Source of the DNA: Mageeibacillus sp. UBA3708
GTDB taxonomy: Bacteria > Bacillota > Clostridia > Saccharofermentanales > Saccharofermentanaceae
Reading direction: 5' to 3'
DNA length: 22,924 bases
Assembly (NCBI GenBank): GCA_002371375.1
Contig: DFIB01000027.1
Span: 1-22,924 of the forward strand
The notes under the pieces were generated by a model. It was not told the origin of the DNA. It worked only from the letters and a program-made list of their open reading frames with translations, and searched no databases. The translations under genes and the position numbers were made by a program. Position 1 is the first letter of the stretch; each line of letters begins with the position of its first letter. This document shows positions 1 to 6,062 of this stretch, piece by piece.

Positions 1-185
1 CTGCGTACGCAGACTATTTGTGCATCTATTTCAATTTAGCGGCACATTTTGTCTGCGGACTAAGGCATTAGTCGTTGAAGATTGTCTGTCGTTAGCATAT
101 ACAGATCGATAGTCACCGGTTGGATGAACGACTTGTTACCTCAATTCACTACAATAAGTGTATCCGAACTTTCTTCTGTTCCAAA

Positions 186-223
186 CAATGAGGGCTGTCT
201 CGATAACGAGACAGCCCTCATTG
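186..223. terminator. Perfect 17-bp hairpin downstream of the cell-wall-binding protein gene
   Basis: Arms CAATGAGGGCTGTCTCG (186-202) and CGAGACAGCCCTCATTG (207-223) pair perfectly around an ATAA loop. The hairpin starts about 30 bp beyond the stop codon of the minus-strand gene that ends at 256, which is where a factor-independent terminator would lie. The tract that follows on the minus strand (TTTGGAACAG) is a poor U run, so it may instead be an mRNA 3'-end stabiliser or a bidirectional terminator. The rest of 1-185 shows no supportable gene; it opens with a 12-bp palindrome, CTGCGTACGCAG, at 1-12. Confidence 0.7.
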
Positions 224-255
224 AAATATTATTAATCCGCTTTATTCCTTATTTC

Positions 256-1956
256 TCATTTAACATAACACTTTGCAGTGAAGTAAGGATTATTAACGAG
301 TCCCTTTTTGGTAGGTGCTACTGACAGGAGATATGTTCCAGATTCAAGATCTTCATCTGTGTAGTTAAAATCATAATAGTACCCGTCATCATATGAATAT
401 CCTGAACTGTAATCGGTATACAATGGATTACTGTAATCAACTGTACCATCCGGCATTACTTTATAATACGCATAATACACTGAACGGTCAGAGGAGTCTT
501 CCAGCCTTATCGAGAAAGCCAATGTCTCGGTAGCAGAGTTGTATCTGCCATCTGATTCCATAGTGTCATCATAATCACACCATCCAAATGCTTCCAACCT
601 CCACCATGGGAACGAACTGCTTATGTTGTAATTCTTATCATTGACAACTCTTATCCCTTCGCTGCCAATCATCTCATCGTTCTTATCATAGAATTCAATG
701 TCGAGCCAGCCATCCTTGATATAATTACCGTCATACAGGGAATCAATAGTATTATCAATCGTGACAAAATACGAAGAATCGTTTATTTCTTCCTTATCGC
801 TTGTAAATACAGTCTCTTCATCCAGTTTAATCTTGTAATAGATAGTATCATTAACCGTCTTCTTGAAGAATAATGAACTCGTAAGAGAATCTGCATTTAT
901 TACTCTGTACACGTTATCATCATAATACAAGGATACGCCCTCGCCGGAAGACCACAGATTCACACTATCAACCATAGTCTTCAGACTGACACCTGATACA
1001 GCTTCTCCTGATGAATTGATCTTTACCCCATCCACAGTTGTATTAACAGCCATGGCACCGCTATCGTAGAAATAGTACAACTTTTTATCTATAGGCTGCC
1101 ATCCGGTAAGCATTAAGAAGTGATCATCAAAGTAATACCATTTACTTCCGACTTTCTTCCATCCCGTTACCGGATTACCGCTCGCGTTAACATAGCTCCA
1201 CCCGTCATCTCCGTCCTTAACGAAAGCATTGGTCTTCATAATGCCGCTGTTATCGAAGTAGTACCATTTATTCCCAATCTCGTGCCAGCCTCTGAACATC
1301 AATCCGGATTTAAGATCAAAATAATACCATTTCTTACTGATCTGTTTCCATCCCTTAACAGGGAGCCCAGAACCATTCATGTAAAACCAATCAATGTAAC
1401 CAGCATCAGCATTACCATCTCCATCTTCATCTTCAAATGATGGAGCCCAGCCGTTGGCTACCATTGCACCGCTTTTGTCGAAGTAATACCACTTGCCATC
1501 GATCTCATGCCATAATAGATAGCAATTAAAACGGTATTCATCGAAGTAATACCACTTCTTTCCAATCTTTTTCCATCCGATCACAGGATTGCCGTTTGAG
1601 TTCAGGTATTCCCATCCGTCTGAATCGTGAACCCACGTGTTTTTCTGCATTGCTCCGTCTTTGCCCAGGTAATACCATTTGTTACCGATATTGTTCCAAC
1701 CTCTGAGCATGACTCCGCTATGAGCCTCAAAGTAATACCATTTACCGCCAATCTTTTGCCAACCTTCAGCCAAGGATCCGTTTGACTTGATATAGATCCA
1801 CTCCCCTCCTCCTGTGTCAACCCATGCAGTTTTAGAGGAAACCAAATTTGCATTCAACAAGTTATTGCTGTAAGCAAGCGATGTTACTGCCATAACGGCA
1901 ACTACCGAAGAGGCAACTACTGTTGCTGATAAGAGTTTTGCTAATTTGCTTCTCAT
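256..1956 (-). CDS. Secreted cell-wall-binding (choline-binding-type repeat) protein
   Basis: A 566-residue exported protein. A signal peptide (MRSKLAKLLSATVV..., hydrophobic to about residue 28) leads into aromatic repeats of the cell-wall-binding type (GW-x5-G-KWYYF-x4-G-M) over about residues 45-310. Eight KWYYF/L or KLYYF modules are visible, at about 72, 93, 135, 156, 209, 230, 272 and 292, with four shorter GW-x-Y modules between them. Such repeats bind choline or other wall polymers in Gram-positive bacteria. Residues 175-184 (EDEDGDGNAD) form an acidic loop like a calcium-binding loop, inserted in the array. The last roughly 240 residues have no repeats; they are rich in Asp and Tyr and look like secreted beta-sandwich modules of unknown function. 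No catalytic domain is recognised. I chose ATG at 1956 because AAAGGAG (1964-1970) lies 7 nt upstream; the in-frame TTG at 1962 is too close to it. The family call is firm, the role is unknown. Confidence 0.9.
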   Translation of the reverse strand: MRSKLAKLLSATVVASSVVAVMAVTSLAYSNNLLNANLVSSKTAWVDTGGGEWIYIKSNGSLAEGWQKIGGKWYYFEAHSGVMLRGWNNIGNKWYYLGKDGAMQKNTWVHDSDGWEYLNSNGNPVIGWKKIGKKWYYFDEYRFNCYLLWHEIDGKWYYFDKSGAMVANGWAPSFEDEDGDGNADAGYIDWFYMNGSGLPVKGWKQISKKWYYFDLKSGLMFRGWHEIGNKWYYFDNSGIMKTNAFVKDGDDGWSYVNASGNPVTGWKKVGSKWYYFDDHFLMLTGWQPIDKKLYYFYDSGAMAVNTTVDGVKINSSGEAVSGVSLKTMVDSVNLWSSGEGVSLYYDDNVYRVINADSLTSSLFFKKTVNDTIYYKIKLDEETVFTSDKEEINDSSYFVTIDNTIDSLYDGNYIKDGWLDIEFYDKNDEMIGSEGIRVVNDKNYNISSSFPWWRLEAFGWCDYDDTMESDGRYNSATETLAFSIRLEDSSDRSVYYAYYKVMPDGTVDYSNPLYTDYSSGYSYDDGYYYDFNYTDEDLESGTYLLSVAPTKKGLVNNPYFTAKCYVK

Positions 1957-2079
1957 AATCAAACTCCTTTCAAAGATGTTATAGATTTATTCTATATCCC
2001 TCTTCTCCGGGTTTGGTTTGCCACCGGCACACGCCGGGTAACGATAGTTTGAATTATTTGTTATCAAACCGTTAACACC
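1957..2079 (-). promoter_or_regulatory. 5' leader with hairpin and inverted repeats upstream of the wall-binding protein gene
   Basis: This gap probably holds the promoter and leader of the gene that starts at 1956. On the minus strand it contains a short GC-rich hairpin (CCGGC-GTGT-GCCGG, about 2023-2036), an inverted repeat TATAGA-N5-TCTATA (1980-1996), and GTTTGA-N11-TCAAAC (2047-2069), which could be an operator. A TAGAAT hexamer (1989-1994) could be a -10 box, but no convincing -35 box is seen at the right distance. It matches no riboswitch class that I can confirm. Confidence 0.3.
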
Positions 2080-2134
2080 GAACAAAAACGCCTTTCGCGC
2101 CGAAAAGAGTTCAGTGCGAAAGGCCATTTTGTTC
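2080..2134 (-). terminator. Intrinsic terminator of the left lgt-like gene
   Basis: CCTTTCGC (2091-2098) pairs with GCGAAAGG (2116-2123). Outside it, GAACAAAA (2080-2087) pairs with TTTTGTTC (2127-2134). Read on the minus strand, the GC stem is followed by CGTTTTTGTT. It lies about 20 bp beyond the stop codon of the lgt-like gene, as expected for its terminator. The flanking A/T arms could make it work in both directions. Confidence 0.75.
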
Positions 2135-2152
2135 AGTGCTACCAAAACCCTG

Positions 2153-2929
2153 TCACACAGCCTTATTCTTTGCCTTGCTGACGCGGATAATTATAGATAC
2201 AACTGATGCCACTACCATGAGTATGCTTATCCACTGCGACGTGGACAGCCCGAAATATATTCCTCTGTCTTCGTCATAGCGGTAATTCTCGAGTATGAAG
2301 CGCAGAATTGCATATAGGATCAGATAGCTCTCTACCGTGAATCTCGACTTCAGCTTCAGCGAGATGAACATAACGATCAGCGAGATCAGTATGAGAAATA
2401 TTGCCTCGACGATCTGTACGGGGAAAAGCTTTACTCCTGGGATCGCGAACGACCCGTGCGGAAAGCATACTGCAAGCGGCCCGTCGTAAGGGACACCGTA
2501 GCAGCACCCGGCACAAAAACAACCTATCCTTCCGAACCCGTGTATGAGCGGGATAAGGAATATCAGCCTAATCACATAGTATTTCAGATCGATCTTGTGG
2601 ATCCTGCCTGCGAGGAATACGGCCAGCAGTCCGCCGATGAGGCCGCCGTAGAACACGAAGCCGCTTCTCAGGATCATGTTGAAATAATCAAAGTCCGAGA
2701 AGACCCTTCCCCACTCTATGTCTTTGGCCGAGACGATCAGATAAAGGATCTTGGCACCGAGAAAACCGCCCAGTGCGGCATACGATTCCACGAGCACAAA
2801 ATCATATTTGTCCTTCTTGTCTTTGCTTATGATTATGAGTCCGATTATATTCGCGATAAGTACGCCGAGTGCGATCATCGTACCGTACGCAGGAATAGAC
2901 AAACCGAATATGTGAAAGTATACGTGCAT
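2153..2929 (-). CDS. Lgt-like (prolipoprotein diacylglyceryl transferase family) membrane protein, left copy
   Basis: A 258-residue polytopic membrane protein of the Lgt family, whose classical members transfer diacylglycerol from phosphatidylglycerol to the lipobox cysteine of prolipoproteins. The N-terminal SIPAYG, the GGLIGG loop (about 95-100), the GRIG...G loop (133-145) and the C-terminal R210-x3-E214 align with Lgt. Several residues essential in E. coli Lgt are replaced: Tyr94 for His103, Cys137 for Asn146 and Cys142 for Glu151. R134, G145, R210 and E214 match Arg143, Gly154, Arg239 and Glu243. The loop GRIGCFCAGCCYG is cysteine-rich, so the reaction may not be classical Lgt. The ATG at 2929 has no clear Shine-Dalgarno sequence, but the N-terminus matches the paralogue at 5271, which supports it. 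It follows a DUF4190 gene and a strong terminator. Family membership is firm; activity is uncertain. Confidence 0.85.
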   Translation of the reverse strand: MHVYFHIFGLSIPAYGTMIALGVLIANIIGLIIISKDKKDKYDFVLVESYAALGGFLGAKILYLIVSAKDIEWGRVFSDFDYFNMILRSGFVFYGGLIGGLLAVFLAGRIHKIDLKYYVIRLIFLIPLIHGFGRIGCFCAGCCYGVPYDGPLAVCFPHGSFAIPGVKLFPVQIVEAIFLILISLIVMFISLKLKSRFTVESYLILYAILRFILENYRYDEDRGIYFGLSTSQWISILMVVASVVSIIIRVSKAKNKAV

Positions 2930-2956
2930 ATATCAACCCGAGAAAATTATAGTTTT

Positions 2957-2986
2957 AAAAAAAGGCTCCCGCCTGAGCGGGAGCCC
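2957..2986 (-). terminator. Strong intrinsic terminator between DUF4190 and the lgt-like gene (left arm)
   Basis: GGCTCCCGC (2964-2972) pairs perfectly with GCGGGAGCC (2977-2985) around a CTGA loop. On the minus strand it is followed by seven U (2957-2963). It lies about 20 bp after the DUF4190 stop codon and about 30 bp before the lgt-like start, so the downstream gene needs read-through or its own promoter. A TATAAT hexamer (2946-2951, minus) has no good -35 partner. Confidence 0.9.
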
Positions 2987-3006
2987 GGATGATAATAAGC
3001 TCAGTA

Positions 3007-3288
3007 TTACTTCAGTGAAGCTGAAATTGAATTAGCAACATCCTCAAGTGCACTGCCGGCTGCCTTTACGCAAGCAACGCAAGCGATGTAAAGGATGAGG
3101 CCGAGAGCAGTAGCGATGATGGACAGCACGAGACCTGCTGTAGCAGCTCCGCCTGTAGCACCCTGCTTCTTAGCAACAACTGCAAGGATGATACCTACTA
3201 CGCCAATGATTCCGCCGAGCCATCCAAAACCGGGGATGACAGCAAATACCAATCCAACAATACCGAGAACCAATGAAGCTATAGCCAT
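3007..3288 (-). CDS. DUF4190-type small two-helix membrane protein, left copy
   Basis: A 93-residue protein with two long hydrophobic segments (about residues 2-40 and 48-76). The pattern of glycines, the KKQGATGG turn between the helices and the AGLVLSIIAT second helix match DUF4190-type small membrane proteins, whose function is unknown. The start is secure: AGGAGG (3295-3300) lies 6 nt before ATG. Its 5' leader (ACTAT-AGGAGG-T-AAGTTATGG) resembles that of the plus-strand DUF4190 gene at 4489, showing that the two are inverted copies. The leftward promoter at 3378-3406 and the recombination site at 3334-3359 lie directly upstream, so expression probably depends on the orientation of the invertible segment. 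Confidence 0.85.
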   Translation of the reverse strand: MAIASLVLGIVGLVFAVIPGFGWLGGIIGVVGIILAVVAKKQGATGGAATAGLVLSIIATALGLILYIACVACVKAAGSALEDVANSISASLK

Positions 3289-3333
3289 AACTTACCTCCT
3301 ATAGTAAATCAATAATTAAGTTGTGCTCGAAGA

Positions 3334-3359
3334 AAATCACAGAGTAGTTTACTCTGCGA
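3334..3359 (+). repeat. Left inverted repeat / predicted recombination site
   Basis: A 26-bp site that is the inverse of 4422-4447 with one mismatch (A3339 where the partner predicts G). Within it, 7-bp arms CACAGAG and CTCTGCG flank a 7-bp centre, TAGTTTA. Two inverted arms around an overlap region of 6-8 bp is the usual core-site design of tyrosine recombinases. The centre here is the reverse complement of that in the right site, so the two sites point in opposite directions. Confidence 0.85.
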
Positions 3360-3377
3360 CACCCTCTGAACAGTTTC

Positions 3378-3406
3378 ATCATACAATAATTAAGAATTTT
3401 TGTCTA
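3378..3406 (-). promoter_or_regulatory. Sigma-A-like promoter inside the invertible segment, pointing left
   Basis: On the minus strand, a -35 box TAGACA (3401-3406) and a -10 box TATGAT (3378-3383) are separated by exactly 17 bp. Each differs from consensus at one base. Transcription would start near 3371, cross the left recombination site, and enter DUF4190 (3288 to 3007). It points away from the recombinase gene. Confidence 0.7.
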
Positions 3407-3472
3407 TATTACATTTTTTTTGTCTGCAGACCTACAGTTGAACTATTAATCCATCTGGAGGTGACAAGTAAT

Positions 3473-4432
3473 ATGAGTAATAATTACAGCAAAAGCACAC
3501 ATCAATTCGACCGGCTGGCCAAAGAGTGGTTCACGATACAAAAAACGCATCTGAAGCTATCATCCGTTGCCAAGTATTCAGGCATAATCAATAATAGTCT
3601 TATCCCATACTTTGGCGCCCGTGATATCATTTCCATAACGCGCAACGATATATGGGAATTTGTGCAACAGCATAATCCGAGAAATGACAAAGTCCGTGAT
3701 ATTCTCTCCCCCAAAACACTAAACGGCATGCTCTCAGTATTGAAATGCATTTTCAAATATGCCGAAAAAGAAAAGAGCCTCGCTGTAGCTGACGTCAGGG
3801 ATATAAGCGTAAAGCAATCACACCATGCTTTGAGAGTGCTGAGCAGACGGGAACAGCATGACCTTACTTTTTATCTTGTTAACAACATTACTCCCTGCAA
3901 TCTCGGAATTCTTCTCAGTCTGTACACCGGTCTCAGAATCGGCGAGATCTGTGCACTTAAGTGGAGAGATGTATCTTTTCCTGAACATATAATCTCTGTT
4001 AATAAAACAATGCAGCGTATCCAAATTGAAAATGGCAAAAAAAGAACCATGTTGATGATATGCTCTCCAAAAAGCGAGTGTTCTGTGAGGAGGATCCCGG
4101 TACCGGATATGATGTACAAATTGCTTCTGGCAATGAGGCAGGGTGATGATTGTTTTTTGCTTAAGGAAGAGGGGCATAATTACATAGAGCCGCGTTGCCT
4201 TGAGAACCGTTTCAAATCTGTATTATCAAAATGTGATATCAAGAATGTCCACTTTCACACACTCAGGCATACTTTTGCAACAAGATGCATAGAACTTGGT
4301 TTTGATGCTAAGAGCCTGAGTGAGATCCTCGGTCACTCAAGTGTAAGTATCACGCTTAACAGGTATGTTCACCCTTCAATGGAGCTGAAGCAAAACAACA
4401 TGAAGAAGCTCGACTCACTTTTCGCAGAGTAA
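3473..4432 (+). CDS. Tyrosine recombinase / phage-integrase family (predicted DNA invertase)
   Basis: A 319-residue recombinase of usual length that cuts and rejoins DNA through a tyrosine intermediate. A SAM-like core-binding domain (about 10-105) precedes a catalytic domain (about 120-319) with the complete residue set: Arg155 (TGLRIGE), Lys200 (SPKSE), His262 and Arg265 (HTLRH), His288 (LGHSS) and Tyr298 (NRYVH). It should therefore be active. I chose ATG at 3473 because GGAGGTG (3457-3463) lies 9 nt upstream; the longer open frame back to 3323 runs through the recombination site and promoter region. Its stop codon (4430-4432) lies inside the right recombination site and would be rebuilt after inversion, because both sites share that sequence. 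No phage, cargo or excisionase gene is adjacent, which argues for a local switch rather than an integrated element. A weak plus-strand TATATT (3405-3410) may belong to its own promoter. Confidence 0.93.
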   Translation: MSNNYSKSTHQFDRLAKEWFTIQKTHLKLSSVAKYSGIINNSLIPYFGARDIISITRNDIWEFVQQHNPRNDKVRDILSPKTLNGMLSVLKCIFKYAEKEKSLAVADVRDISVKQSHHALRVLSRREQHDLTFYLVNNITPCNLGILLSLYTGLRIGEICALKWRDVSFPEHIISVNKTMQRIQIENGKKRTMLMICSPKSECSVRRIPVPDMMYKLLLAMRQGDDCFLLKEEGHNYIEPRCLENRFKSVLSKCDIKNVHFHTLRHTFATRCIELGFDAKSLSEILGHSSVSITLNRYVHPSMELKQNNMKKLDSLFAE

Positions 4433-4447
4433 ACTACTCTGCGATTT
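4422..4447 (-). repeat. Right inverted repeat / predicted recombination site
   Basis: The inverted partner of 3334-3359. Arms CGCAGAG and CTCTGCG (4423-4429 and 4437-4443) are perfectly complementary and flank the centre TAAACTA. The recombinase stop codon TAA (4430-4432) is the start of that centre. It lies about 42 bp upstream of the DUF4190 start at 4489, mirroring the left site. The hairpin has no following U run, so it is unlikely to be an efficient terminator. Confidence 0.85.
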
Positions 4448-4488
4448 CTCGGACATATTTTATTTAACTTACTATCAGGAGGTTAGTT

Positions 4489-4743
4489 ATGGGCATAGCA
4501 GCATTGGTTTTGGGCATTTTGTCTATTGTTGTTAGCATCTTTGCCGGAGTTTACAGCTGGGTTGCAATCATCATTGGTATCGTCGGTATCGTACTTGGTG
4601 CATTAGCCAGGAAGCAGGGACAGGGCGGTATCGCTACAGCAGGATTGGTATGTGCTATCATCGGTACATGTATCTCTGCAGCAGTCTGGATTGCATGTTT
4701 AGCTTGCGCAGCTAGTGTATCGTCAGCAATGAAGAGTTGGTAA
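4489..4743 (+). CDS. DUF4190-type small two-helix membrane protein, right copy 1
   Basis: An 84-residue membrane protein with hydrophobic stretches at about 3-40 and 46-75, joined by a short basic turn (ARKQGQGG). It closely resembles the left-arm DUF4190 protein (MxIAxLVLGI..., a RKQG or KKQG turn, TAGLV second helix, IAC.AC near the end) but has a shorter tail. AGGAGG (4477-4482) lies 6 nt before the ATG. In the present orientation it is 56 bp downstream of the recombinase, with no clear terminator between, so it may be read at low level with the recombinase. After inversion the internal promoter would drive it. Its function is unknown. Confidence 0.85.
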   Translation: MGIAALVLGILSIVVSIFAGVYSWVAIIIGIVGIVLGALARKQGQGGIATAGLVCAIIGTCISAAVWIACLACAASVSSAMKSW

Positions 4744-4799
4744 ACAGCAATATCTTCATGGCGGCAATTACTCTCTATTTGCCGAACATTGAATAAACC

Positions 4800-4837
4800 T
4801 GACAAGTTGAAATGAGGAGACTCATTTCAACTTGTCA
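4800..4837 (+). terminator. Perfect 17-bp hairpin between the two right-arm DUF4190 genes
   Basis: TGACAAGTTGAAATGAG (4800-4816) pairs perfectly with CTCATTTCAACTTGTCA (4821-4837) around a GAGA (GNRA-type) tetraloop. ATTTGTT follows, a weak U tract. It occupies the intercistronic gap just before the AAGGAG of the next gene, so it may be a partial terminator or attenuator, or may stabilise the upstream mRNA. Confidence 0.7.
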
Positions 4838-4856
4838 ATTTGTTAAGGAGATCAAA

Positions 4857-5240
4857 ATGTACAATATGAATCAGCCAAATTATCAACAGCCGGACAATTA
4901 TTCCACAAATAAACGCCCGACAAACGGATTGGGAATAGCATCTATGATCCTGGGAATTCTGGGATTGTTGCTTTCTTTTGCATTCGGAATCGGCGGAATA
5001 CTAGCTGTGGTCGGATTGATACTTGCAATAGTTGCTATGGCAAAGGGAGCAAGAGATGGCATGACCATAACGGGGCTTATTCTCTCCATTGTCAGCATAG
5101 TTTTGAGCATCATCTTTTTCTTTGTAATGGTCTTGTCAGTAAATACATATCTTAACAGAGCAAAAAAAGCTTCAAGTAGTGTCGACTTGCACAATTGGTC
5201 AGTATCCAGGGTTAATGAGGAAATCCAAAGACAACTCTAA
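4857..5240 (+). CDS. DUF4190-type small membrane protein with N-terminal Asn/Gln/Pro-rich tail, right copy 2
   Basis: A 127-residue protein. A polar N-terminus (MYNMNQPNYQQPDNY...) of about 25 residues is followed by two membrane segments (about 28-62 and 70-96) separated by AMAKGARDG, then a charged C-terminal tail ending in EEIQRQL. The helix-turn-helix membrane layout and the LGIASMILGILGLL opening match DUF4190-type proteins, and the Tyr/Gln/Pro-rich N-terminal tail is common in that family. ATG at 4857 is chosen because AAGGAG (4845-4850) lies 6 nt upstream; the longer frame from 4812 starts inside the hairpin. No left-arm counterpart exists, so the mirror-image duplication is not symmetrical. 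Function unknown. Confidence 0.82.
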   Translation: MYNMNQPNYQQPDNYSTNKRPTNGLGIASMILGILGLLLSFAFGIGGILAVVGLILAIVAMAKGARDGMTITGLILSIVSIVLSIIFFFVMVLSVNTYLNRAKKASSSVDLHNWSVSRVNEEIQRQL

Positions 5241-5270
5241 AGACATTCCGCCGTTTACTTAGATTCATCA

Positions 5271-6050
5271 ATGTGTGTTTATACTGACATTCTCGGATTT
5301 TCCATACCATCATATGGCCTAATGATAGTTACAGGTGTTATCATAGCCAATATTATTTCGTTGTTTCTCCACAGGAAAAACAGTATGGACTCTTATGATC
5401 TCATAATTGTTGAGGCTTACTGTCTCCTGGGGGGCTTTATCGGAGCTAAGTCACTATATCTCTTTATATCAAGAGATAGTATCGACTGGAACATGATAGG
5501 CGATCCTGAATATTTTAGTATGCTCATGAACTCCGGTTTTGTATTCTATGGTGGTCTCATCGGTGGTTTGCTGTTTGCTTTGATACCATATAAACTTCAC
5601 AAGATAGATGTGATGTACTTTCTGCGCAGATATGCATTTATGGCTCCGCTGGCACACGGGTTCGGGAGGATAGGGTGTTTCTGTGCAGGATGTTGTTATG
5701 GAGTTCCATATGACGGACCTCTGGCAGTCGTTTTCCCTGAAGATTCATTCGCGATTCACGGAGTCAAACTGTTTCCGGTTCAGATAGTTGAGGCAACCGG
5801 ACTTTTGCTCATTGCAATAATAGTCTTATTTATTACGATAAAACTTAAATCCGGTTATTCTATAGAAATATATTTGCTGCTATATGCAGTCCTAAGGTTT
5901 ATTCTGGAGAACTACCGTTATGACAAAGAACGGGGAATATATTTGGGTTTATCAACATCGCAGTGGATAGGAATCGTAATGGTGTCAGTTGCTGTCATTT
6001 CCCTGTTTCTCAGGAGAAAGAAAACAGATAAGAAAATGGTTCTTCATTGA
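5271..6050 (+). CDS. Lgt-like (prolipoprotein diacylglyceryl transferase family) membrane protein, right copy
   Basis: A 259-residue paralogue of the left-arm Lgt-like protein, collinear over its whole length; the stretch RIGCFCAGCCYGVPYDGPLA is identical in both. It has the same departures from classical Lgt: Tyr93 for His103, Cys136 for Asn146 and Cys141 for Glu151 (E. coli numbering), with the conserved Arg133 and the C-terminal R-x3-E retained. Classical Lgt modifies prolipoproteins at the membrane; whether this variant does is unknown. No Shine-Dalgarno sequence precedes ATG 5271, as with the left copy. It is the last gene of the right arm, 30 bp after the DUF4190 gene, and converges with the FliB-like gene 12 bp away with no visible terminator between. 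Confidence 0.85.
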   Translation: MCVYTDILGFSIPSYGLMIVTGVIIANIISLFLHRKNSMDSYDLIIVEAYCLLGGFIGAKSLYLFISRDSIDWNMIGDPEYFSMLMNSGFVFYGGLIGGLLFALIPYKLHKIDVMYFLRRYAFMAPLAHGFGRIGCFCAGCCYGVPYDGPLAVVFPEDSFAIHGVKLFPVQIVEATGLLLIAIIVLFITIKLKSGYSIEIYLLLYAVLRFILENYRYDKERGIYLGLSTSQWIGIVMVSVAVISLFLRRKKTDKKMVLH

Positions 6051-6062
6051 ATTCGCGGTCCC

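Larger units (their letters stand above)
3334..4447. mobile_element. Predicted invertible DNA segment carrying its own tyrosine recombinase
   Basis: About 1.1 kb bounded by 26-bp inverted repeats. It contains one gene, a tyrosine recombinase, and one good promoter that points outward to the left. With sites in inverted orientation, site-specific recombination would flip the segment rather than remove it. Homologous DUF4190 leaders lie just outside both ends, so either orientation would place the internal promoter in front of a DUF4190/lgt-like operon. Inversion is inferred; only one orientation is present here. Confidence 0.7.

Noticed and set aside
82..324. 80-residue open frame at the left edge.
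   Set aside because: It runs across the perfect hairpin and into the 3' end of the minus-strand gene, has no ribosome binding site and no recognisable protein features.
1957..2079. Possible cyclic di-GMP riboswitch upstream of the wall-binding protein (GGCAAACC on the minus strand).
   Set aside because: Only this short string matches; the following GGGACGCAAAGCC-like part and the second helix of the class are absent.
2456..2992. 178-residue plus-strand open frame opposite the left lgt-like gene.
   Set aside because: It is a shadow frame with no protein family features and no ribosome binding site; it also crosses the terminator at 2957-2986.
3323..3472. Fifty-residue N-terminal extension of the recombinase.
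   Set aside because: It would translate the recombination site and the outward promoter; the ATG at 3473 has a strong ribosome binding site and gives the usual length.
3334..4447. The recombinase segment as a simple transposon or integrated phage remnant.
   Set aside because: No target-site duplication, cargo, phage or excisionase gene is seen, and the sites are inverted with matching operon leaders outside. A minimal mobile element is still possible but explains less.
4422..4447. Right inverted repeat as the terminator of the recombinase gene.
   Set aside because: No U run follows, the stop codon lies within the stem-loop, and a matching copy exists upstream of the gene.
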